Shown here: positions 1-5,391 of the stretch, in pieces | Position numbering within the stretch: the first letter of the stretch is position 1 | Layout: every line of letters begins with the position of its first letter | Source: JAAFIP01 sp043718065 | GTDB lineage: Bacteria; Pseudomonadota; Gammaproteobacteria; Burkholderiales; Burkholderiaceae_C | Reading direction: 5' to 3' | NCBI GenBank assembly: GCA_043718065.1 | Contig: JAYSWJ010000056.1 | Span: 1 to 5,549 of the forward strand | DNA: 5,549 nt | Translations under genes and position numbers: made by a program | The notes under the pieces: model-generated | Told to the model about the DNA's origin: nothing | Seen by the model: the letters and a program-made list of their open reading frames with translations, nothing else | Database searches by the model: none

Positions 1-263
1 CTGGATTTTTCGAGCCGAGATTTACCTTTGGTAGCACTCGGTGATTTAGGCATAGCAAGCAAGTGCGCGATAAAGCCAGGGGCAGCGGCTTGTGCGCTGC
101 GCTGCAGTGCGCTGAAGTCCTGTTCGGACAATATGACCACTGCTTGCTTGCCGCGGCGTGTCACATGCTGCGGTACGCCTTTTAAGGCAAATTCAACAAC
201 TGAACTAAATTGTGCCTTGGCGTCTTGCAAGCGCCAAGCTGGTGGTGTTTGAAGTAACGGCAT
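1..263 (-). CDS. Type II toxin-antitoxin antitoxin, Phd/YefM family (3' end cut by window edge)
   Basis: Reading the minus strand from an ATG at 263-261 gives 87 codons with no stop before the left edge, so the C-terminus is missing. The protein begins MPLLQTPPAWRLQDAKAQFS and continues with VTRRGKQAVVILSEQDF at about residues 35-51. This is the Phd/YefM pattern: a Trp-x-Leu-x-x-Ala-Lys helix, then a strand-turn-strand with an Arg-Arg-Gly-Lys turn and a Val-Val-Ile-Leu strand. In this family the N-terminal domain dimerises and binds the operator, and the C-terminal tail wraps and inhibits the toxin. The visible tail (FIAHLLAMPK and a Lys/Ser-rich stretch) fits the start of that toxin-binding part. 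The toxin gene would normally follow downstream, beyond position 1. No clear Shine-Dalgarno precedes the ATG. Family assignment is strong; toxin type cannot be told. Confidence 0.88.
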   Translation of the reverse strand, partial: MPLLQTPPAWRLQDAKAQFSSVVEFALKGVPQHVTRRGKQAVVILSEQDFSALQRSAQAAAPGFIAHLLAMPKSPSATKGKSRLEKS

Positions 264-270
264 GATTTTT

Positions 271-292
271 ACTAGTCAGTTAAACTAGTCAG
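271..292. promoter_or_regulatory. Probable antitoxin operator: two ACTAGTCAG direct repeats
   Basis: ACTAGTCAG occurs at 271-279 and again at 284-292, a 13-base period. Each copy starts with the self-complementary hexamer ACTAGT, and AGTTAAACT between them (278-286) is itself a palindrome. The pair sits over the predicted start of the antitoxin transcript, between promoter and ATG. Phd/YefM proteins repress their own promoters by binding short palindromes in this position, so an autoregulatory operator is the natural reading. Function is inferred from position and symmetry. Confidence 0.55.
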
Positions 293-301
293 CATTATAA
301 A
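273..301 (+). promoter_or_regulatory. Possible divergent promoter towards the M48 protease gene
   Basis: On the plus strand TAGTCA (273-278, 4 of 6 to TTGACA) is followed after 17 bases by TATAAA (296-301, 5 of 6 to TATAAT). Transcription would start near 308, giving a leader of about 80 bases for the protease gene at 388. It uses the same AT-rich core as the antitoxin promoter on the other strand, and its -35 lies inside the first ACTAGTCAG repeat. A weaker alternative -10 (TAAAAT, 355-360) is closer to the gene but has no good -35. Confidence 0.35.
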
Positions 302-322
302 ACAAATGGGCCCTCAATGCAA
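294..322 (-). promoter_or_regulatory. Predicted promoter of the antitoxin gene
   Basis: On the minus strand a perfect TATAAT (-10) lies at 299-294. A weak TTGCAT (-35) lies at 322-317, with a 17-base spacer. Transcription would start near 287, leaving a leader of about 24 bases before the antitoxin ATG. The -10 box and spacing are good; the -35 is poor (3 of 6). Confidence 0.5.
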
Positions 323-387
323 ACACGTAGCTTTCGCAAGACGCCCGCAAGCTCTAAAATCGCTTAAACCAATACCTAAGACTCCCC

Positions 388-1881
388 ATGCGCCACACCC
401 TCACCACCCTTGCTCTAGCCGCCACCCTGCTTACCGCCTGCGGCAGCCAAGTCATCAACCCCGTGACGGGCCAAGCGGAGCGGTCGGTGATGAGTGAGGC
501 GCAGGAGATTGAGGAGGGCAAGAAGTCGCATGAGGAGGTGTTGAAGGAGTACTCGGCGTTGAAGAACCCGAAGCTGCAGGCGTATGTCAATGGCATTGGG
601 CAGGGTCTGGCCAAGCAGTCGCAGCGGGCTAACTTGCAGTGGACTTTTACCGTGCTAGACAGCCCGGAGATCAACGCGTTTGCGCTGCCTGGTGGCTATG
701 TGTACGTGACGCGCGGCATCATGGCATATATGGAAAGCGAGGCTGATTTGGCCGGCGTGATAGGCCATGAGATAGGCCACGTAACAGCGCGCCACGGCGC
801 GCAGCGCGCTACGCGCCAGCAGACGGCGGGGCTAGGCGTGCTGGCAGCCAGTATTTTCGGCCTGGTGCTGGAATCGCAGGGCGTGGGTGGTGCAGGTGAG
901 ATGATTGGCGGCGTAGCGCAAAACGCAGCGCAAGGCTATGTGGCCAAGTATGGGCGCGAGCAAGAGCTGCAGGCTGACGGGCTGGGCGCTGAATATTTGT
1001 CGCGCGTGCAGTTTGACCCGCGCAATATGGTGGACGTGATTAACGTGCTGAAAAACCAAGAGCGTTTTGCGGCTGACTTGGCCAAAACCGAGGGCCGCGC
1101 TGCCCCCGCTCAAAACAGTTGGTTGGCTTCGCACCCCAGCAACGACCAGCGGCTAGAGCGCATTACCCAGCTGTCGGCGCAGTACAAAAGTGCCACGCCG
1201 TACGCAGACGAGGGCCGCACGCGCTACCTGCAAATGATGGAGGGCGTGGCCTTTGGCGAGAGTGCTGAGCAGGGCCTGACGCGTGGGCGCAATTTCTACC
1301 ATAGCGATTTGAACTTTGCCATGACCGCCGCGCCGGGCTGGAAAGTGCAAAACGATACAGAGCAATTGATGTTGGTCAACCCCGCGCGCGATGCAGGCTT
1401 GATAGTGCAATTGGTACCGCCCAAAGCTGGCAATTCGCACGAGGATATTATTCGCAATGTGCTGAAACCTACCTCGGGCCGCGTAGAGCCGTTAAAGCTC
1501 AACGGCCTGACAGCCACGCATTTTGTAGGCACGCGTGCAGCGCAAAATGGTGAGAGCCGCAATACAGAAGCTACCGTGGTGACGGGTGCCAACGGTAATA
1601 ATTTCATCATGGTGTACGCCGCCAAAGACCCCGCTACACTGCAAAATAACCGCGCCGGGTTGCAAGAGGCCGAGCGGTCTTTTCGCGCTATGTCAGCAGC
1701 CGACAAAGCCGCTGCAAAGCCCTGGACGCTGCGCACCACCAGCCTGCCACGCGGCGGCTTTGCCGAGCTGGCCCGCAGCTCACCACTGGCTAACCCAGAG
1801 CAGCAGTTAAAGTTAATCAACGGCGTGTATGCGGGGGGTGACATCAAGGCCGGTACACCCGTGAAGATCGTTGCGCAGTAA
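388..1881 (+). CDS. M48 family zinc metalloprotease, lipoprotein (BepA/LoiP-like)
   Basis: A 497-residue envelope protease. The N-terminus is a lipoprotein signal: short charged start (MRH), hydrophobic stretch, and lipobox LTAC with Cys18 as the lipidated residue. Gly19 follows, with no Asp retention signal, so an outer-membrane or periplasmic location is likely. The M48 catalytic domain spans about residues 40-265. The zinc motif HEIGH is at 127-131 (His127 and His131 as ligands, Glu128 catalytic). The third ligand is Glu193 in the ELQAD stretch at 193-197. A downstream SHP motif has His249, which aligns with the regulatory or active-site His of BepA-type proteases. Residues about 300-440 form a second domain I cannot name. 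The last 30 residues (KLINGV ... KAGTPVKIV) look like the short C-terminal module often seen on secreted M48 proteases. All catalytic residues are present, so the enzyme should be active. Known relatives degrade misfolded or stalled outer-membrane proteins. There is no strong Shine-Dalgarno; the start is chosen because it gives a complete signal peptide. Confidence 0.9.
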   Translation: MRHTLTTLALAATLLTACGSQVINPVTGQAERSVMSEAQEIEEGKKSHEEVLKEYSALKNPKLQAYVNGIGQGLAKQSQRANLQWTFTVLDSPEINAFALPGGYVYVTRGIMAYMESEADLAGVIGHEIGHVTARHGAQRATRQQTAGLGVLAASIFGLVLESQGVGGAGEMIGGVAQNAAQGYVAKYGREQELQADGLGAEYLSRVQFDPRNMVDVINVLKNQERFAADLAKTEGRAAPAQNSWLASHPSNDQRLERITQLSAQYKSATPYADEGRTRYLQMMEGVAFGESAEQGLTRGRNFYHSDLNFAMTAAPGWKVQNDTEQLMLVNPARDAGLIVQLVPPKAGNSHEDIIRNVLKPTSGRVEPLKLNGLTATHFVGTRAAQNGESRNTEATVVTGANGNNFIMVYAAKDPATLQNNRAGLQEAERSFRAMSAADKAAAKPWTLRTTSLPRGGFAELARSSPLANPEQQLKLINGVYAGGDIKAGTPVKIVAQ

Positions 1882-1896
1882 ATCCAAACAACGCAG

Positions 1897-1963
1897 TACT
1901 ATAAATTTAATAGCTGCTTGAGCAGGATTTACTTGGGTTAGCGGCCTAAAAGGCATGAAAAAA
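1897..1963 (+). repeat. Intergenic repeat, copy 1 (Comamonadaceae-type ATAGCTGCTTGAG repeat)
   Basis: The stretch starts TACTATAAATTTAATAGCTG, then CTTGAGCAGG, and ends in a GCCTAAAAGGC mini-hairpin (1944-1954) and an A-run. Its first 30 bases match copy 2 (from 3542) with two differences, and the CCTAAAAGGCAT end is also shared. Copy 3 (from 5279) is more diverged. It begins 15 bases after the protease stop codon, in the gap between convergent genes. I recognise the family from memory of Comamonadaceae intergenic regions; its function is unknown to me. Confidence 0.7.
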
Positions 1964-1998
1964 GCAGTGCAGAAGCGTCGTTTAACGCTTAGCAGCGC
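1958..1998 (-). terminator. Probable rho-independent terminator of the lemA-TPM-TPM operon
   Basis: Read on the minus strand, AAGCGT (1990-1985) pairs with ACGCTT (1978-1973) around a 6-base loop. After a small internal loop, TGC pairs with GCA, and two outer G-C pairs (plus a possible G-T wobble) extend the stem. A run of six T (1963-1958) follows the stem directly. It starts 32 bases beyond the stop codon of the last operon gene. The T-run is the A-run end of repeat copy 1 read from the other side. The stem is imperfect, hence moderate confidence. I see no comparable terminator for the plus-strand protease gene. Confidence 0.5.
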
Positions 1999-2029
1999 AG
2001 CCTAGGGCGTGACACTACCCGCTGTGGCA

Positions 2030-2599
2030 CTAGCGCACATCGGGCGCGTTGGGCAAGCTGTTGACTGAGGTTTCTCCGTCGCGCAACGCAAAGTGCTGCA
2101 CCAGCAAGCCAGAGACTTCTTGCAGCGCCTGCGTCAAGCCCTCTTCAAATTGAGACGCTTTGAAAGCGGCTGACATGCGCTGCGTGATGGCTTGCCACTG
2201 GGCGGTGCTGACCTTGCTGTTCAGGCCGCGGTCGGCCAAAATTTCAATCGCGTTTTCAGCCAGCAGCAGGTAAATCAGCACGCCGTTGTTGTGCTCAGTG
2301 TCCCACACGCGCAGCTTGCCAAACATGGCTACTGCCCGCTCGCGCGGCGAGGCACCCCGCCACAGGTAGCTGTTGGGCAGGCCCGCTTCAACGCAAATGC
2401 GCACTTCGCCGCTGTGGCGTGCCTCGCTGGCGGCCACGTAATTTTCTAGCCGCTTGAGCAAATCGGGAGGCACGGCGCGGCGCGTGTCGGCATCGTCCAT
2501 CCAGCGGTGGCGCCACACGCGTTGCAGGCGGCCCCACAGCGTGTAGGTGCGTGCGGGCTGCGCTGGCGGGTGTGCGGCTTTGTGTGGGTCTGAGTTCAT
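2030..2599 (-). CDS. TPM domain protein without signal peptide
   Basis: A 189-residue protein and the last gene of the lemA operon. It lies 15 bases after the stop of the preceding TPM gene, so it is surely co-transcribed. There is no signal peptide or membrane helix. A basic, Trp/Arg-rich N-terminus (residues 19-35, including LQRVWRHRW) precedes a TPM-type domain at about 46-170. Visible elements are the HSGEVRICVEAG strand (62-73), RVWDTEHNNGVLIYLLLAE (97-115) with the typical N-G-V-L turn, and IEILADRGLNSKV (118-130). These mirror the GVL...RIEVA core of the upstream gene. This companion TPM protein is commonly found third in lemA-TPM-TPM clusters of Burkholderiales. TPM domains have been called phosphatase-like, but the biochemical role here is unknown. 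No clear Shine-Dalgarno precedes ATG 2599; translation may be coupled to the upstream gene. Confidence 0.85.
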   Translation of the reverse strand: MNSDPHKAAHPPAQPARTYTLWGRLQRVWRHRWMDDADTRRAVPPDLLKRLENYVAASEARHSGEVRICVEAGLPNSYLWRGASPRERAVAMFGKLRVWDTEHNNGVLIYLLLAENAIEILADRGLNSKVSTAQWQAITQRMSAAFKASQFEEGLTQALQEVSGLLVQHFALRDGETSVNSLPNAPDVR

Positions 2600-2614
2600 A
2601 AATCGATACTGCGT

Positions 2615-3556
2615 TTAAAAATCACCACTGCTACCGCCGCCGCCAAAGTCGCCGCCGCCGCCTGAGCTAAAACCACCGCCGCCACCCCCTCCAAAGCCAC
2701 CGCCGCCGCCAAAACCACCGCCGCCCATGCCACCACCCCCGGTCCAGCCACCGCCGCGCCCGTGCCGTCCGGTGGCCAGGCCGCCAAAGCTAGACAGCAA
2801 GGTAAACAGCAATGCCGCTACAAAGGCAAAGCCTGCCAATACTAGGCTAGTGGTGATAAAAAACGCCAGCCCGCCCACTGCGCCACCAGTTACCACAGCG
2901 CCCAGCTTGTTGCCAAAAAATGCTTTGGCCACCGCGCCGCCTATTGGAATAGCAAACAACATAAAAATAGCAATGTCCATCCACTGAAAGCCCTCGCCCA
3001 GCATGTTCAGCCCGCCTTTGTTCGCGTTGCCTTGCTTGGGCGCAGGCAGGGCCTCGCCGTCAATGCGCAGGATGATCTGGTCGATAGCAGCAGATAGCCC
3101 GCCTGCATAGTCGCCCGCTTTCAAACCCGGTGCCAGTGCTTCGTCAATGATTTGCTTGGTGGCTAAATCGGGCAGCGCACCTTCCAGTGTTTTGGCCACT
3201 TCAATGCGCAGCTTGCGGTCAGTTTTAGCTATGATCACCAGCACGCCATCGCCTACGTTTTTGCGGCCAATCTTCCACTCATTAGCCACGCGGTTGGCGT
3301 AGCTGGCTATGTCCTCGGGCTGTGTGGTGGGCACGATCAGCACCACCACTTGGCTGCCTTTGCGTTGCTCTAACGCCTCTAGCTTGGCCTCTAGCGACTG
3401 CCGCGCCGCAGCGTCTAGCGTGCCCGTAGTATCTACCACGCGGGCTGTAAGCGCTGGCACGGCTTGTACACCTTGCGCGTGCGCACCTGTGACCAGGCCC
3501 GTGTAGGCTGCCACATTACACACCAGCACCCAAAACAGAGATACTATAAATTTCAT
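2615..3556 (-). CDS. YgcG-like TPM domain protein, secreted/membrane, glycine-rich tail
   Basis: A 313-residue protein, second gene of the lemA operon. Order of parts: Sec signal peptide at residues 1-27 (cleavage after AHA); TPM domain at about 35-168, with VVDTTGTLD (40-48), VGDGVLVIIAKTDRKLRIEVA (101-121) and LEGALPD (124-130); hydrophobic segments at about 192-214, 218-235 and 237-255; and a tail of almost pure Gly with Phe, Ser and Trp (267-313). This is the standard YgcG layout. The TPM domain would lie in the periplasm, anchored by the helices. Such proteins occur with LemA but their activity is not settled. The start is odd: ATG 3556 and the first five codons lie inside repeat copy 2, and no Shine-Dalgarno precedes it. 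A GTG nine codons later would lose the Lys of the signal peptide, so 3556 is preferred. Confidence 0.88.
   Translation of the reverse strand: MKFIVSLFWVLVCNVAAYTGLVTGAHAQGVQAVPALTARVVDTTGTLDAAARQSLEAKLEALEQRKGSQVVVLIVPTTQPEDIASYANRVANEWKIGRKNVGDGVLVIIAKTDRKLRIEVAKTLEGALPDLATKQIIDEALAPGLKAGDYAGGLSAAIDQIILRIDGEALPAPKQGNANKGGLNMLGEGFQWMDIAIFMLFAIPIGGAVAKAFFGNKLGAVVTGGAVGGLAFFITTSLVLAGFAFVAALLFTLLSSFGGLATGRHGRGGGWTGGGGMGGGGFGGGGGFGGGGGGGFSSGGGGDFGGGGSSGDF
2618..2760 (-). repeat. Low-complexity GGN codon tract encoding the glycine-rich tail
   Basis: The 3' end of the YgcG-like gene is a run of Gly codons broken by Phe, Ser, Trp, Met and Asp, seen on the plus strand as repeated CCGCC/CCACC. It is coding and in frame to the stop codon. 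Such a tract is prone to slippage, so its length may vary between strains. Confidence 0.8.
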
Positions 3557-3606
3557 AGCTGGTTGAGCAGGTTCTACGGCCTAGAAGCCCTAAAAGGCAT
3601 TAAAAA
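3542..3606 (+). repeat. Intergenic repeat, copy 2, overlapping the start of the YgcG-like gene
   Basis: It begins TACTATAAATTTCATAGCTG and runs through GTTGAGCAGG and CCTAAAAGGCATTAAAAA. The first 30 bases differ from copy 1 at two positions only. One of them, C at 3554 instead of A, makes the minus-strand ATG used by the YgcG-like gene. The rest fills the 66-base gap to lemA. A loose extra piece, TGAGCAGGTT, recurs at 3615-3624 over the lemA stop codon. Confidence 0.7.
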
Positions 3607-3622
3607 CAAGTGACTGAGCAGG

Positions 3623-4231
3623 TTACTTTTTCTCAAACGTCACCACGGGCGGCGCGCTGATCTGCGCCTCGTTGGTCACGGTAAATTGCGGCTTCTCGTT
3701 GTATTTAAAAACCATGGCTGTTAAATTGGTCGGAAAGCTGCGCGTTAGCACGTTGTACTCGGCAATGGTTTTAATGTAACGGTCGCGCGCTACGGTAATG
3801 CGGTTTTCTGTACCCTCTAGCTGCACGCGCAGGTCGCGAAAGCCTTGGTTGGCCTTCAGGTTAGGGTAGGCCTCGCTCACGGCCATCAGGCGGCTGAGCG
3901 CACTGCCCAGTTCGCCCTGCACGGCTTGAAATTTCTTAAACGCTTCGGGGTTATTCAGCGTCTCGGGTGACACTGTCATCGACGTGGCTTTGGCACGCGC
4001 CTCAATCACTTTAGTTAGCGTGTCTTGCTCAAAACTGGCTTCGCCTTTGACTGTGGCCACGATGTTGGGGATCAAATCGGCGCGGCGCTGGTACTGGTTT
4101 AGCACATCGCTCCAGGCGGCCTTGGTTTGCTCGTCTAATCTTTGAAAATCGTTGTAGCCGCAGCCCGTTAGCAGGGCGCTAGCCGCTAAGATCAAACCCC
4201 CCACAATGCGTTGCATATTGATTCGGTTCAT
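3623..4231 (-). CDS. lemA: LemA family lipoprotein
   Basis: A 202-residue protein, first gene of the operon. The N-terminus is a lipoprotein signal: MNRINMQR, then a hydrophobic stretch, then lipobox LTGC with Cys24 lipidated and Gly25 next. The mature part has the LemA hallmarks: YNDFQRLDEQTKAAWSDV (26-43), QRRADLIPNIVATVKG (48-63), a Glu/Ala-rich helix with EARAKA, SRLMAVSEAYPNLKAN (113-128), and a long helix with LEGTENRITVARDRYI (138-153). It ends with the NEKPQF motif near residue 180. LemA proteins form a helical bundle facing the periplasm; many have a membrane anchor and this one uses a lipid. The length is normal. A strong Shine-Dalgarno, AAGGAG (4242-4237), sits 5 bases before ATG 4231 and fixes the start. 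The downstream TPM genes make this the common LemA-TPM arrangement. Confidence 0.93.
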   Translation of the reverse strand: MNRINMQRIVGGLILAASALLTGCGYNDFQRLDEQTKAAWSDVLNQYQRRADLIPNIVATVKGEASFEQDTLTKVIEARAKATSMTVSPETLNNPEAFKKFQAVQGELGSALSRLMAVSEAYPNLKANQGFRDLRVQLEGTENRITVARDRYIKTIAEYNVLTRSFPTNLTAMVFKYNEKPQFTVTNEAQISAPPVVTFEKK

Positions 4232-4285
4232 GGCGACTCCTTAAAATTAAACGAACGGGCAGACAGCGCATTGTTGCTTGCCTAA

Positions 4286-4291
4286 ATTATA
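4286..4291 (-). promoter_or_regulatory. Candidate -10 box of the lemA operon
   Basis: A perfect TATAAT on the minus strand lies 55 bases upstream of the lemA ATG. A transcript would start near 4279 with a leader of about 48 bases. No recognisable -35 is found at 16-18 bases, so the promoter may need an activator. The opposite strand of this 84-base gap must also carry the promoter of the gene at 4316; I see no convincing one. Confidence 0.35.
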
Positions 4292-4315
4292 AAAACTACA
4301 CGGTAGTATAGATAG

Positions 4316-5077
4316 ATGCAGATTTATGTAAATCAAGCTCTGGCTGCTGGCCGACGCAACATTCCCGTCAAAACAGCACTGCCCAGCCTGTTGATCGCCG
4401 GGGCCACGGGTGTGCTGGGCAATGCGGTGTTGCGCCGCATGGTGGGCATGCACCGCGCTAGCCATACGCGCGTGCTGGCCACTGAGCCTATCAGCGCGGG
4501 TATGCGCCATGTCAGTGCGCTGGTGGTGGCAGGTGATGTAGCGCAGTGGCCTGTAGAGCATGGTTTGGCCGACACCGCGATTGTGATGTTCGACCCGCCG
4601 CGCATGTTCTACGACCGCGAGCGTGCGCTGTGGACGCCTGCGCCCAACCAACTGCCTGCCTTGGCCGGGTGGCTGCACCAGTGCGGCGTGCGCACGCTGG
4701 CTGTGGTGCTGCCGCATGCGCAAGGCACGTTGCCCGATGCGCTAAAACGCGGCTTGGCCAGTGTGGACGAGCATGCGCTGGCGGCGCTAGGGTTTGAGCG
4801 TTTATTGATCGTGCGCACTGCGCAAAAACCTACTGTCACCTCACAAGGCAACGCACCCGAGAAGTTGGCCGCGTGGATGCTAAGCATCCTTAACTTTATG
4901 GTGCCCAGCAGTGAGCAGCCCGTGCGCGCTACCAAGGTGGCAGAGCTGGTGGATATGGTGTTGCAGCAGTTGCCGCCCGGCACCTGGGTGGCCGCACCCG
5001 AGCTGGTGTGGCGCGCTGCGCAGGGAGATGCGCAGCAAATGCGGCGGGTGGTGGATGGCTGGTTGACCGCCCTTTAG
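4316..5077 (+). CDS. Rossmann-fold NAD(P)-binding protein, atypical short-chain dehydrogenase-like
   Basis: A 253-residue protein. After a 23-residue lead comes a first strand SLLIAG (24-29) running into GATGVLG (29-35), the dinucleotide-binding GxxGxxG loop of epimerase-like short-chain dehydrogenases. Later parts fit that fold: a strand with Asp (VAGDVAQWP, 71-79), VRTLAVVLP (125-133), the strand FERLLIVRTAQKP (160-172), and VRATKVAELVDMVLQQL (203-219), which resembles the A-x-x-V-A segment near the end of NmrA/YbjT-like proteins. I do not see a clear Tyr-x-x-x-Lys catalytic pair, so it may bind a nucleotide without classical dehydrogenase activity. Substrate is unknown. It is divergent from lemA across 84 bases. 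No Shine-Dalgarno is visible before ATG 4316. The next in-frame start (TTG at residue 26) would cut the first strand, so 4316 is kept, though the start is uncertain. Confidence 0.7.
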   Translation: MQIYVNQALAAGRRNIPVKTALPSLLIAGATGVLGNAVLRRMVGMHRASHTRVLATEPISAGMRHVSALVVAGDVAQWPVEHGLADTAIVMFDPPRMFYDRERALWTPAPNQLPALAGWLHQCGVRTLAVVLPHAQGTLPDALKRGLASVDEHALAALGFERLLIVRTAQKPTVTSQGNAPEKLAAWMLSILNFMVPSSEQPVRATKVAELVDMVLQQLPPGTWVAAPELVWRAAQGDAQQMRRVVDGWLTAL

Positions 5078-5276
5078 AACTTCTCTTTTGCCTCGCAGGA
5101 GAGATGGTTACTTGCCAAAGCGTACGCGCCGGGGAGCTGGACTCGAGCCGGGCATCTCGCTGCAAAAATACTTCGCAAACACGCGCGAATTTTTCATCGA
5201 GACGAACCCGACTCATCACATTGTTCTTTGCTGGGTTTGAGCAGCCCGTGCATCGGTTGGGTTGTTTGGAATGATT
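5078..5276. other. Intergenic stretch without a convincing gene
   Basis: This follows the Rossmann-fold gene. I see no terminator with a T-run, no tRNA fold and no ORF with a usable ribosome site. An open plus frame (5067-5240) lacks an ATG; see findings. An ATG at 5104 follows AGGAG too closely (2 bases) and encodes a Ser/Arg-rich product unlike a real protein. Confidence 0.4.
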
Positions 5277-5278
5277 AA

Positions 5279-5343
5279 CACTATCAATTGCATAGCTGTT
5301 TGAGAGGTATCTGCGGCCTACAACGGCTAAAACACTCTGAAAA
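5279..5343 (+). repeat. Intergenic repeat, copy 3 (diverged)
   Basis: It begins CACTATCAATTGCATAGCTG, then TTTGAGAGG, GCGGCCTA and GGCTAAAA. The order of blocks matches copies 1 and 2 (ACTAT, AATT, ATAGCTG, TTGAG, CGGCCTA, CTAAAA), with substitutions and small length changes between blocks. It lies in the right-hand non-coding stretch, about 50 bases before the large hairpin. Confidence 0.6.
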
Positions 5344-5391
5344 CAGGCCTCAGAATGCGCTTAGCGTGCCTTCAACGCCTGTTCTGTGCAC

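Noticed and set aside
28..252. Plus-strand open frame of 74 codons
   Set aside because: It is the complement of the Phd/YefM antitoxin gene; its Cys/Ala-rich product has no protein-like pattern.
1296..1847. Minus-strand open frame of 183 codons
   Set aside because: It lies wholly inside the M48 protease gene, which has all catalytic motifs in frame; the antisense product shows no family features.
2618..2760. CRISPR-like or tandem repeat array
   Set aside because: The regular CCGCC/CCACC pattern has no spacers and is explained by glycine codons of the YgcG-like tail.
4247..4723. Minus-strand open frame of 158 codons reading towards lemA
   Set aside because: It overlaps the Rossmann-fold gene and the lemA promoter region, and its His/Gln/Arg-rich product looks like antisense translation.
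5125..5160. tRNA-like T-arm (CTCGAGTCC on the minus strand)
   Set aside because: The flanking bases do not form T-arm, acceptor or anticodon stems, so the resemblance is by chance.
5008..5274. Plus-strand open frame of 88 codons
   Set aside because: It begins inside the Rossmann-fold gene in another frame, has no good ribosome site and encodes a Ser/Arg/Cys-rich product.
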